From the NCBI GenBank assembly GCA_036897485.1, contig JAYMTF010000550.1:1-34002 (forward strand): a stretch of 34,002 nucleotides of DNA, in the 5' to 3' direction. How positions within the stretch are numbered: position 1 is the first letter of the stretch; every line of letters begins with the position of its first letter. This stretch comes from Pelargonium nanum (taxonomy: Eukaryota; Streptophyta; Magnoliopsida; Geraniales; Geraniaceae). Under the pieces are notes generated by a model that ran no database searches, was not told where the DNA came from, and saw nothing but the letters and a program-made list of their open reading frames with translations. The position numbers and the translations under genes were made by a program. This document shows positions 1 to 10,887 of this stretch, one piece after another.

Positions 1-683
1 AGCAGAACATGCCAGCATAGACCCATTGGTCACTCTTACAGGTAACAAATTAACCAATAACCAATTAATCTCTGTAACTCTGAGTTTGTTTGTTCATTTC
101 ATGAAGTTTGATCATGCATATATATTATATTATATTATATATATATATATATATTCATATATATTTATGTTTGCAGTGTGGAGGGAGCTACAGAAAGAGA
201 ATAGGGACTTCTTTCAAGCATATTATTCTGATACAAAGCCATCATGCAGTAAGTCCTTGTTATTGTGCAGAGATAAATGTACAAATGTCATGTATCAATA
301 TCAATGTATAAGCATGGAGCGGTTTGATAGAGAAGTAACTAGTGGTACTGAGTCGTCAAATCACATACCCAAATTGTGCACTTAAGCTTTTCCGTTTATT
401 TATCATGGCACGAAGAAGTGCACAAACGCTACTTGTCAACACGGGCCATAATTTGGATTGAAAAGCAACTATGGTTCTTGGCAACCTTGCCTTTTCAACT
501 GATATATGTGTGCACATGTACTGCAAGCACTTTATGATCATAGCTAGTTCCAATGTTGTACATATATTATAATCCCTTCACATATATATGTTATAAGAAA
601 ATAATGATTTTGCTTTACTCTTTTCAGGAAGATATATGCAAAGACAAGCACCAAGGTGGGGAAGAAGGAAAGAATGGAAGTAA
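1..683 (+). CDS. TIGR01589-domain plant protein, 3' part only
   Basis: This is the last part of a gene entering from the left edge. I model three exons: 1-41 (frame from base 2), 177-248 and 628-683, with stop TAA at 681-683. The joined peptide starts AEHASIDPLVTLTVW, continues RELQKENRDFFQAYY and ends APRWGRRKEWK. The pattern xVTxTVWxxLxxENxxFFxAYY is the end of the plant-specific uncharacterised domain TIGR01589, whose function is unknown. All junctions are GT-AG. Intron 1 holds a TA-dinucleotide run (about 121-168). The second donor (GTAAGT at 249) is the least certain junction: if that intron is retained, the frame runs on to a stop at 383-385. The basic C-terminus after the last splice reads naturally, so I prefer the spliced model. 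The gene faces INO tail to tail. Family confident; exact last exon moderately sure. Confidence 0.75.
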
Positions 684-1346
684 AGACCAAACATCAGAGA
701 TCATCAGAACCCAAATTTGCCTTCAAGGGTTTGAAGATATAGCTAGTGTGTAATAGGTTATAAATTAGAGTTTTATCTTATATTTTAGAAAAAAAATCTT
801 ATATATGCACTTGAGATATGCATAAACTTACTTACATATTTCTAAAATTTGATTACTATGGCTTTCCATTAAATATATCTGGTCTCCATCTGCACAAATA
901 TACAAGTTAATTAATACAAATAATTCATAACCTTTACATGTCACTGCTCTTTTTCACAAGAGTTTCAGGGAAATTGCACTCTTTTTCTGGCAATCAGATC
1001 TTGACAATAACCAACTGGCAATGAGAAATCAGATGGTGTATACAGTAGCATATATGAGCCTCACTGTCTGGTCTAGAACACACATAACCATAATTAAGGA
1101 ACTTTCTTAAAGTTCTTTGACACAAACTGTAGGTCATGTTAAGGAAATATATTATATCAAATCAATCATTAAAGCTACTAACAAACAAATACTTAAGTTT
1201 CTTTGAGAGTCAATGAGAAGTGAAAACCACATTCCCAAGAAAGCATCTATGCTAGAAATAGTAAATTGGCTTTTGACTCCAAACTGATATAAAACCCTAA
1301 CACCAGAGAGATCAGCCAGCTTTGATTTCTTGTTAGGGCTATATAA
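684..1346. other. Convergent 3' flanks between the TIGR01589 gene and INO
   Basis: AT-rich sequence holding the 3'UTRs of two converging genes. No AATAAA is obvious on either strand close to the stops. I see no further coding potential and no clear repeat. Confidence 0.5.
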
Positions 1347-2828
1347 TTATTCACTCAAAGGTGTTTTTTTCCATATGGAGTGCCTTGGAGCCTTTCTTTC
1401 GCGGAAACCATTGCCTTCTACATGAGCCTGCAAGTTATTTTCCACAGATACTCTTGTAGCCATTTCAGTAGTACTAAAAAAACACAATGTTTATTTAAAG
1501 AAACATAGATCTTGAGCCTAAATCTTGAGCCTAATGACATTTGATCTGTTAAATGACATCTGAACACACAATGTATAAACAGATCAAATGTCATTTAACC
1601 ATATATGTGAATGTGTTAATAATCATGACTAAAAGAACAAAAGAAGTTGCATATATGTGAGTAGCTTCATATACAAGCTAGTGCACATAGTGATCAATTC
1701 TGTAATGTGTTATTAATTGTGACCTACCATTTCACGTATCTATCATAAACATATTGACATAACTTGGTAAAAAAATGGGGAAAAAGCTGTAGCTAACAAG
1801 GTCTTTTACCTCAGCAACATCAGATTCATACATAAATTTTGGGTCATTTTGGTTGCAGCTCTCTCCATCTTCTTTGCACTGTGCTGGAGGGAAATGGGCC
1901 CACTAAAGAAACAAAAGAGACACATAATAATATTACAAATAGTTACAGTTTTCAAATGATACCATCCCATCATGACTCATGCATTGCTTGGTGGACATGT
2001 TAACTTACATTTTTGGAAGCTGTACTAAAAGCTTCCTTGTGAGCCATGTTTGGGTTCTCAGCCTTGAGCCTTTTGATTTCTTCTCTGCTGAAAACAATTC
2101 ACATTATATTTAAAATTGAATATCATGTTCATTTCAAGTTCTTGATGCAACTGTTCTCACTTGATGAAACGATTGTATGCTGAGGGCGCTCGCTGTCTCT
2201 TCTCTGGTGCTGCACAGAACAATTAGTACATATTATATGTATTACATGTTTACATCATAAAGCTCTATCAGTAAATTAAGTGTAAACTTGTTGCACTTAC
2301 GCTTATTGACTACATGATTGATGACAGGAGCTGTGTCCTCGTCTTCATTGTCCGAAGAAGTCCCCATGAATAATGGACTCAGCCAAGCATCCACTTCTTT
2401 AGGACACACTTCTTCTTCTACCTGTGAGCATATCAGACACAGAGAGATCAAGTTCAAGAACATTTGTGTACTTGATCAGATGATAATGTAATAAATTTCA
2501 TGTTCTTCAGCAAGCAACGCACTTCGTTGTCATTGGTTAGTGAAGCAAGAAGATGGAGAGGGACAAATGAAGCTTTGGTCATGTTGACAGAGAGGAGGCT
2601 TGTGCAGTGGCCACATCTCACAGTCACAACCATGGACAAGCTGCTACATGGTACACTAACCTGCATAGAAAACATATAGTACATGAGAAACAGAAACTTC
2701 AAACCAGTATATAACAAGATCTTGAAAGAAAGAAAAGAATTGTGTACCAATAAGATGGTGTTGCAGAAACCACATTGTACATAGCAAATCTGGTCTGTGA
2801 GATCAAACAGGTGATTGATTGTTGACAT
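1347..2828 (-). CDS. INO: YABBY transcription factor, INNER NO OUTER (YABBY4) type
   Basis: Seven exons, read from the complement: 2828-2748, 2660-2523, 2421-2301, 2209-2161, 2084-2009, 1902-1810 and 1427-1347, giving 212 residues (Arabidopsis INO is about 231). The N-terminal C2C2 zinc finger has C19/C22 and C43/C46 in CYVQCGFC and VRCGHC contexts. A linker with an acidic SSDNEDED stretch follows at about 95-103. The HMG-box-like YABBY domain lies at about 113-162 and contains [17 protein letters not shown] and WAHFPPA. The tail has [13 protein letters not shown], which is an INO hallmark rather than a general YABBY feature. In Arabidopsis INO is a nuclear factor that specifies abaxial identity and growth of the outer ovule integument. 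The start is the only in-frame ATG near the TATA box. The first six exons are secure; the acceptor of the last exon (CAG ending at 1428) was chosen because it keeps the frame, whereas the TAG just upstream leads to an immediate stop. Confidence 0.93.
1428..1809 (-). repeat. Inverted repeat and short direct repeat in INO intron 6
   Basis: The intron contains an 18-bp perfect inverted repeat, left arm 1533-1550 and right arm 1578-1595, separated by 27 nt. A 12-base direct duplication (ATCTTGAGCCTA at 1509-1520 and 1522-1533) adjoins the left arm. The RNA could form a hairpin next to the final, weak splice acceptor. It could equally be a remnant of a small insertion. Confidence 0.75.
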
Positions 2829-2905
2829 GATGTTTCTGGTGATGATGTTGAATGTGAGGAAGAAGGACAGTACAAGAACTGTGGGTCTACTGATCAGAAT
2901 GGGGA

Positions 2906-2913
2906 TATTTATA
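2906..2913 (-). promoter_or_regulatory. INO TATA box
   Basis: TATAAATA on the complement, about 78 bases upstream of the INO ATG. That distance fits a short 5'UTR. Position and consensus are seen directly; use as the core promoter is inferred. Confidence 0.6.
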
Positions 2914-3075
2914 GATGTTGGAAATGGAGGGCACTTGTTGCATATAACCCATTAAGCCAAAAATTGTTTCTTTTCTAGTATTAAGTTTGTGCCTAAAAGG
3001 TACTCTTTTTTCACAAATGAACTCTCACTCTGAATGAGAAAGTACTCATCTTAGCATCTACAATGGGATATCTGC

Positions 3076-3208
3076 GATCAGCACCAGATCAGCACATTTA
3101 AGGCATACTACACTCTCATTTGAGCCGAAAAAGTCCGCAATCAGTGTATCAACACATTTAAGCCATGTCACACCCCTCAATCGAGCCGAGAAGGCTCGCG
3201 ATCAACAC
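3076..3208. repeat. Degenerate tandem repeat, two 61-63 bp units plus a partial third
   Basis: Unit 1 (3076-3138) and unit 2 (3139-3199) share CAACACATTTAAG-like, GAGCCGA and CCGC/TCGC blocks in the same order. A third copy starts at 3200 (GATCAACAC) and fades. It lies 250-380 bases upstream of the INO start, so within likely promoter distance. It may be a relic of a dispersed repeat. Confidence 0.6.
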
Positions 3209-3215
3209 TATTACC

Positions 3216-6200
3216 TCATGTTAATTTGGAACAATCAACCCACGCACTTGGTTGTCATTCAATATTTGATTCTATAAAAAAATATAAATGAGATAATGGT
3301 GGTGGCTATAGCTTATTAAATGCTAAAGAAACAGTTGCAAACATCAAACTTTTGAATGAATGTGCAGAGTAAGAGGAGAGGGTCTCATATACTTTCATAT
3401 GTCACTGAGGGAACACAAAGTTCTATGTGGTGATTGCTAGTTTGTTTCATGTGTTGTTTTCTGTTTATTTAATTACTCTCTGCTGTCATTTGGGTCAGCA
3501 TTCTACACTCTTTCTTCTTCTCCTTGATGAAAGTGAAAGTGCATTGAGTTTTGCCATATTTGAGGACAGGGGAAGTTTCTAGAAGGGTTTCTGCAGAAGG
3601 AAAATAGGCATCTTAGGATTTGTCTTTCCTGATGGTGAGTATGTGTAATTGACATTGTGAAGGCCTCACCTCCACTTTCTCTCTTCTTTTCTGTATGTCC
3701 CTTCCCATCTCTCTCAATGAAACTCATCAACTTGACTCCTTATTTACTGCTACTCCTGCACCCTCCTATTCTGTACTCTTGACTCACCCATGTGCTTGCA
3801 AGTCAGTACAGGGCCAGCTCAAGGTCCCCACATTTCAAACCCCAAAAACAGAGATAGGGTTTAGCCTCTCAAGGGTTTGCTTGAGCTGTTCTTGACAGTT
3901 TGTTCAGCTGTTTCAAGAAACATCCACATAAGTTCAAATCTTACTCAAAGTACAATCAGTCTCTTGATCTATGATCACCATTGATGACAGAATGGAGCCC
4001 TAGGTGCACATTACTAATCAAGTGCACCAACACACACATGTCAACACAAAGGTGGTTTAGTTAGTATATATAGGAACAGTACAATTAATTAATTAAGTGC
4101 ACACATGTCACGTGTCAGTCGGGATGAAATGATTGATATCACTCTCTATTTTTTTATGTATTAGATCTTGACACGTAGATTATGTGTAATGTGACTTTCA
4201 TAAGAAGCAAATCTGAACGTGTAACTCATCTTAAAAAGCAAATCTAACTGAGGCACTGTCATGCACATATTTGTCTGCTTTCAAGCATGTGGTATGAGAC
4301 CCACGACTGTAGGCATGGATTAGCAGCCGGATATGACACATAAATGTCCTCACTTTCTAATAGTGTTGAGATACAATGTATTGAAACTTTTGTAATCGCA
4401 TTGAAATTTTAATTTATCACCAATCACAACTGAGGAAGCACATCACATTAACCAATCACAATCATGCAACTTCATTATGAATGTGAAAGGTTCACTTTCC
4501 ACCCTCTTCACTTTAGAGAGTTACGAATACATTAATTCACATGTGAAATTCTTATTGTCAAAGCGGAGGTAAATTACAATGCATTGTTTTTCACTCAACG
4601 CTAAAACCTTGCATATTTTATGTGCGTTCTCTTTTGCAAAGCTCAATAAGAGGCTTGTGTATCTTATTAGAAAGATCTAAATCCACAAAATAGAAGGTGT
4701 TTGATCCAAAAGTACCATTAAACGGCTACAATGATCAAATCAAAGAGACTCGGCTAACTTGGATAGAAATAAAAAGGTGATTAAAGATTTTATGATTTGT
4801 GAAGTAAGTTTTACACCAAGAGAAAAGAACCATGAAATCTTCCCGGTAGCCTAGGACTAGGTTGTTTATTTCTTGCTCAAGGACTGGTTCAAGATTGCAA
4901 ATCCAAAAGAAGGTGAAGCTGCAAATAATTGTACCATAGTGTCGAATCCTAGGCTCTAATCTAGGTGAGTTGCAGAAGTGAAGGGACCAGTAGTATGTAC
5001 AAAAAGGACCACTTGGAAGCAAATATCAAATGTATTATTGATTGATCTCGTAATGGAATTTAATGATGCTTGCAGGAAACATCAATATGATGAGAATCAA
5101 TCAACAATATGTGAGGTTTTTCGGTCCTTGAGTTTCATAAATTGCTCGCTTGAAACAGATAAATACAAACACCGCTATCTTTTCTTTTATTCTTATGAAT
5201 GACACTTCCTATCAAAGTTTCATATCTCTTAAATTTCCTCTCTTTTTCCTTTCGCACATATACGTCAAAGTACACCTTAAATGTGAATCAAGAATCAGAA
5301 TGAACTTCTTGGTGACTCGTGAATGACTCTAAAATGAGAATCTCTATCGCATTCTCATTGTCAATCCAAAATATCAAAACCAAACACTGCTTTTTTAGCC
5401 ACAGGTTCAGGAGGCATAGAATACTGAATACAAATACACTCCAACAAAGAGCACATAATCATCAAGGAGGGAGGAGTTAAATATGGTTTGATCAAAAGAC
5501 TAAAAATGTATACGCATTGCAATGAGAAAAACAAGAACTTGCGTCAGAACTCATCTAAACATCGCTCTAAACAGCTGCTACTTCCCGTGTAGAAAAAACG
5601 AATATTACCAAGTAAGATTATCATACGTTGGGGGTAATCCAAAAGTATAACAATATGCAATTGACCCAGTGACAGATTATGTTTCGAATCTGGATAATGT
5701 TTAGACAGATAATCACAATTTGCAAATATTCTAGGGTGATGCACTGTCTTAGGCTGAAACATCCAGATGCTAATTCATCACTACAAGGTAAACATCCTAT
5801 GTCTACTGTTTACAAGTAACAATAGTCCCTCCCAAAAATTAGATATTTAACCATTTTTGTATAAATTAAGGAAAAATCAGCTAGAACTAGATACAGTCCT
5901 TGCAGTAGAGCTGGCAAATCAAGTCCCGGTCAGATTTCAAGTTTTAGGCATAAAATGTGTTGTGTGGGTTTGCTCGATCAAACCCCAAAATTTACAAGAT
6001 AAACCTGACCTAGAAGTTGGACAGGTTCTGGTCGGGCAAAAGTAGGGTCAGTGATAAGCTGCCTAAAGGTTCGGATCCTATTTGCAAGCTCTACCTACCT
6101 TGTACCCGTATGTGCTATTATTGCAATTCGTAACTAACTCAAAGAGTTCTAACTAACATATCTTAAGATTTCGTTGGTAATTCTATTTCACTAACTAAAC

Positions 6201-7246
6201 ATAAAGGAACATGGACAAGAGAGTTTTGAGTTATAATATCAAAAAGAACTACAACAAGTTGAAGAATTTGGGAAGTACTGAATTTGACACTGTAAACAGC
6301 ACATAGAGCATAAGAGCAATAGGAAACACAAAAAAGACATCAACATCTCTATCAACTTTGCACAACACAGGATATCAAAGGAGTAACAAAATCAATGATA
6401 GAAGTTACTGAAAGAGCACTGAGGATAGAACAAAATTATTGGGTTCACAATCTCACACATTAAATCATGATGGCATATACCTATAAGATATGATAGACCC
6501 CATTGGTGAGCAGATGAAAAACGATTGTGTTTCCAATCTTTCACAACTTAAGAACCAAAATAAATTAACAAGACATGAATGATATCCATGATATAAAAAT
6601 TTAAAATTTCGATACCTACTGTATACATAGAGATAGATTTTATGCATTAAATTGGCCTGTACATCTTCTAGATGTGAAAAATATTCAATCCCTCAGGCAA
6701 CATTAACCATCAGAACTCAATGTGAATCATTCTCAATATCTAACAGAAAAATGCAAATAATCATTTACCACAAATACACAACTCAAACAAAATAGAAAAT
6801 AAGCTCAATTGGTATAAAAAGTGATGCTATGTAACATGCAACAATAAAAGAACACATTTTCTGTATAAAACAAACTCCCCACCTCCTGTTACACTCACAA
6901 TTCCTTGCAGAAACTGCTGATGAGTTGTTAAGTCTATGCACATGTACAATTATCATTGAAAATAATGAATATAAACCCATTGAGTATTAAAAAAAATAAC
7001 CACAAGTGGATACGATCCAAAAAAATTAAATTGACCATTATTAAAGAAAACACACAAACTAAATGAAATGAATATGCATCATCAAGATTGAATAACAATA
7101 ATGCAAAACATTAATCAAAATAAAGATCCGTTGCATAACAAAAGGTAAAGGCAGTCTAAAATAACCATGTCATAGTAAGAGCAACTATTCTCAATCAGAG
7201 ATCAAAAATAAAACACATATTCTAAAACGAGTAGATTAAAAATAAC
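3216..7246. other. Long intergenic region with no credible gene
   Basis: AT-rich sequence between the INO promoter and the ubiquitin-eS31 gene. Open frames here are short, match no family I recognise and lack splice context. About 3500-3900 is somewhat more pyrimidine-rich and may be INO upstream control sequence or a noncoding transcript, but I see no motif that decides it. About 5890-6110 has a scattered CGGGTC/GGTTTG(A)TCGAGC-type composition typical of old dispersed repeats. The part near 7246 is the 3' flank of the ubiquitin gene. Confidence 0.5.
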
Positions 7247-7855
<609 letters not shown>

Positions 7856-7932
7856 TTAACCGTTGGATGGATCTTTCTTGACCATGGCTTCCAGCCTACG
7901 GATAGAAATAAAACAATGAGCTTCTCGGATTT

Positions 7933-7986
7933 TGGGCTGGGCCTAATGAGTGGAAATGCGGTCCAACTGTCCGGATTAGAAGCCCA
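7933..7986. promoter_or_regulatory. Site II (TGGGCC/T) elements upstream of ubiquitin-eS31
   Basis: TGGGCT at 7933-7938 overlaps TGGGCC at 7938-7943 on the plus strand. A third copy (TGGGCT on the complement) is at 7981-7986. Site II elements bind TCP factors and work with telo boxes in promoters of ribosomal genes. The combination matches the gene called next to it. Confidence 0.65.
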
Positions 7987-8041
7987 ATTGAAATAAAATT
8001 CTAGTAAAATATACTCCTTCTATCCCATTTCGTAGGGATTA

Positions 8042-8134
8042 AATATTGTTAGGAGGTCGGCCAATCGTGTGGCTCACACTATTGCGCGATCATCTGCGTC
8101 TGTTTCAGGTCTTTGTAGTTGGGTAGGTGCTTAA
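8042..8134 (+). pseudogene. RNase H-like C-terminal fragment of a retroelement
   Basis: The plus frame reads VRRSANRVAHTIARSSAS, then SGLCSW, and ends at TAA 8132-8134. The pattern RxxNxxAHxxA is the end of the RNase H-like domain (RVT_3) found in plant LINE-type retrotransposons and derived genes. Nothing upstream continues the domain: the preceding bases are the ubiquitin-eS31 promoter, so this is a dead fragment. Only about 30 residues are visible, so the family call is moderate. Confidence 0.5.
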
Positions 8135-9359
8135 TGTTTCTATTTCGGATTTGTTATCGGATGATTTAAGTGTTTAATAATACATCACTTTTTCCTTCAA
8201 ATACACACACATATATATATTAGTTACTCTCTAACTATCCAAGATGAATCAATGGTTAGGCTAAGCAGTTTAAAAATTGTGGATTTTCTTTGATGTCTCG
8301 AGTTCATGCTCCTCACCCCCTATTGTGTAGCTTGACTGATTAAAGGAAAAAAGATCATCCAATATGAGTGTTGTTATTTTTATTTTGGTAAAAGTGAGAG
8401 AAATTAGTTAAAGTATTATAATTACTTTTGTATCTCAATAAAATGGAGAAGGAGGTGTGCTACATGGTTGATGATTTCTTCATATTTAGTAGAGCTTTTC
8501 AAAGAAAAGGCAAAAGTTTTCGTTAGGGTGCTGCATACGTATAAGATTGGATTTGATTTGAAAATAAGTTTGCATACATCGTCAGTCAATTCAACATTAT
8601 TATACCAGTATGGAACATGGAGGAAGTGCAAGAGATCATTGTTAGGCAAAAATGAGAAAGAGGTTTGGAATTTGTTAAGAAAAAAAGCAAGAGAACGAAA
8701 TCGTAGTTGAGATTGTTTTCATAGTTAGGCAAAAATAAGAAAGAAGTTTGGAATTTACTGAAAAAGAAAGTAAGGCGTGTGATAAGTGATAAATATAAAC
8801 ACGTGTAAAAATTGAGTCATGTTTAAAAAACTCAAATAAGTAAAGAAATGCATGAGACAATCCTTAGATAAATTAGACACCATTTGGTTACATTTATTAT
8901 GGGACAAGTAAAAACACATGATTTCACAGTCTATAGGACAAAAGTGTCCATTACGTATGTTACAAAGAAGCAATTTACTGGCTTTATAAAAAAATGGCAA
9001 TTTCCTGGAAATTGTATTATTGAGCATCCATTGGTGATATTTAATGATCATATATGTGGACGAAACAGACGAAACTTCTATTTATTTCGTACACAAATGT
9101 AAATATATTTGTTCATTCTAGTGTTGTGTGATTGTGATGCCAACACTATACACACAAACGCCACTATGATCTTAATTAATCTTCTTGAATTTAAGATAAG
9201 CACAAAGAAATGGGCATTGAAGTAGCTCACATTCTTTAAGTTGGAGCTTTACTGTTTGAATTAGAGGTTAAAAAGTTTCATAAACTTTAAAAAACTAGCA
9301 TTGGTCCTCTCTATTTTAAACAAGTCACTTGCGTTAATCTACTTTGAGTATTAGGTTAA
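8135..9359. other. AT-rich intergenic DNA, possible element remnants
   Basis: No gene recognised. About 8875-9100 starts with CACCATTTGGTTAC, a kind of sequence common at the ends of small plant DNA transposons, but I could not find a matching opposite terminus. The other open frames are short and match nothing I know. Confidence 0.35.
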
Positions 9360-9527
9360 ATAATTATTTTTGTCAATCAAATATTTAACTTAAGTAAAGT
9401 CGCACCCACATTACAATTCACACCACACACACCTAATATACCAACACATTGTCTTGAGGTGACTTGAAACCAAGTCACCAAGGATGAAATGTGAGCATTT
9501 ATCCACTCTGCCGCTTAGTGTTGGTAT
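9360..9527 (-). mobile_element. Probable tRNA-derived SINE
   Basis: Read on the complement, the head is tRNA-like. A box A-like stretch (TAAGCGGCAGAGTGGATAAA) lies near 9518-9499, and a box B-like GGTTTCAAGTC lies at 9471-9461. Their order and spacing are those of an internal polymerase III promoter. A GTGTGTGTGGTGTGA-type body follows, running into AT-rich sequence. The box B area is also a tight palindrome (9458-9466 with 9471-9479). It is not a functional tRNA: the stems do not form a full cloverleaf and there is no proper anticodon arm. The element ends are uncertain. Confidence 0.5.
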
Positions 9528-10080
9528 TTTAATAGTTAAAGTTCATGATATCACAATTTAAAACGAAAAGAGTATTATGTTTTAGTGGGTCCCAACATAT
9601 CATCTAACCGACATTATTTAATTTTAGGTTCATTTCGAATATCCCATTGAAGCTTGCATGTGAAAATGCAAACACAATTCTTTGGGCGGAGAATTAATAA
9701 TTTAGCAGAAAAGTAAGTAGGTATGGTTTCATATATGCATTTATGTTTCTGGTTCCGTATACAACAATTTTGGCTTGCTTACACTACATACATATGTGCC
9801 TGTCTTTGTCATATATGCATTTCATTTTCTTTTCTTTTCAACATATATCATACAGTAACAAATTCAAGTGTTACAAATAAATTGGCAGAAAACATAAGTA
9901 ATAATTAATTTTAATTAAATAATAAATAAATAATATTTGTTCTAAATAAATAAAAAAAGTTAAGTTTGTCCCAGAGATAGTGACAAAAAATAAGATTTAT
10001 ATAATCCAAATTAACAGTGAAATTGTGACTAATGTTTTTATGGGGAATAGTCAGCGAGAAAGACGGTTAGGTTTGGTTTC
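9528..10080. other. AT-rich upstream flank of the membrane-protein gene
   Basis: No coding potential recognised. It contains long A/T stretches (about 9900-9960) and leads into the 5'UTR region of the next gene. Confidence 0.4.
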
Positions 10081-10321
10081 ACACAGTAGAGTACAATAAA
10101 AAGAAGAAAGCTACTTCATTTCAGCTTGAGGCTGCTCTTGTGTTGTGTTGTGGTGTGGCTCCAAATCCAATCTCAAACCAAATAATCAGCCAACCAAAGC
10201 CGTAGCAGTGAAAATCATATACACGTAACCAAAAAGGGTCCTTCTCGTCTTCTCTGTATCTTCAACACCAGAAACCTGCAGAGAAGCGAGACACCTTCCA
10301 TTGATTTCATCTCTATAATCT

Positions 10322-10858
10322 GTAAGTAACCCAATTCTCTATCTCTTGTTTTGGGGTGGAATTGATTTAGTTTATTAATTGATTTTTAAAAAAATATATG
10401 TTTCTGTTGTTGATGGTGGATTTCCATTTTCTGGGTCTTTTGTGGATTTTGCTTTCCTTTTAGCTTATATGCCTTCATGGTTAAGTTCCTTTGTTGGTTT
10501 CAACATCTGGGTTTCTGTTGAATTTTATTAATTCAATTCTTGAATTATAGTATTTTGATTAAGTGTGTTCAGTGCCTCCTGAGATTTTAATTGATAATTC
10601 TTTAGCAGTTCAATTGGGTTCATCATTTTGTGGAAAAAAATGGTTTTTTCTTTTCTTTTCTTTTCTTCTGGTGATCATCTGAAAATTAACTATGTACATT
10701 GTTCTTCATATTCTGATTGCCAAATGATTTAGCATCACAATTGTAGAGTCTATAGGTTTTTATCTTTCCTTCCCCAATAGGCTATTGGGAAACAAATAAA
10801 AGAACATGTGTTATGAAAGGTGGGGCAAATAGGATTGACTTGAAGGGTTTCTTTACAG
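10322..10858 (+). other. 5'UTR intron of the membrane-protein gene
   Basis: The donor GTAAGTAAC follows a pyrimidine- and A-rich leader. The acceptor TTTACAG ends at 10858, 29 bases before the ATG. The intron has the T-rich composition of plant introns. Leader introns of this kind often raise expression; that role is inferred here. Confidence 0.65.
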
Positions 10859-10887
10859 GATCCTCGTAACATATTTGGAAGCCAGAT

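Noticed and set aside
121..168. TA-dinucleotide run
   Set aside because: Simple sequence inside an intron; no further structure.
26..385. 119-codon frame across the first two exons of the left-edge gene
   Set aside because: It reads through an AT-repeat intron and a consensus GTAAGT donor; only the exon parts show domain similarity.
3503..3895. Two overlapping opposite-strand open frames
   Set aside because: Both are short, lack known domains and have no splice or promoter context.
4735..5202. Open frames of 95 and 74 codons
   Set aside because: I checked for transposon protein motifs and found none; composition looks like noncoding DNA.
9458..9520. Possible tRNA gene
   Set aside because: Box-like motifs are present, but there is no complete cloverleaf, acceptor stem or anticodon arm, so a SINE head fits better.
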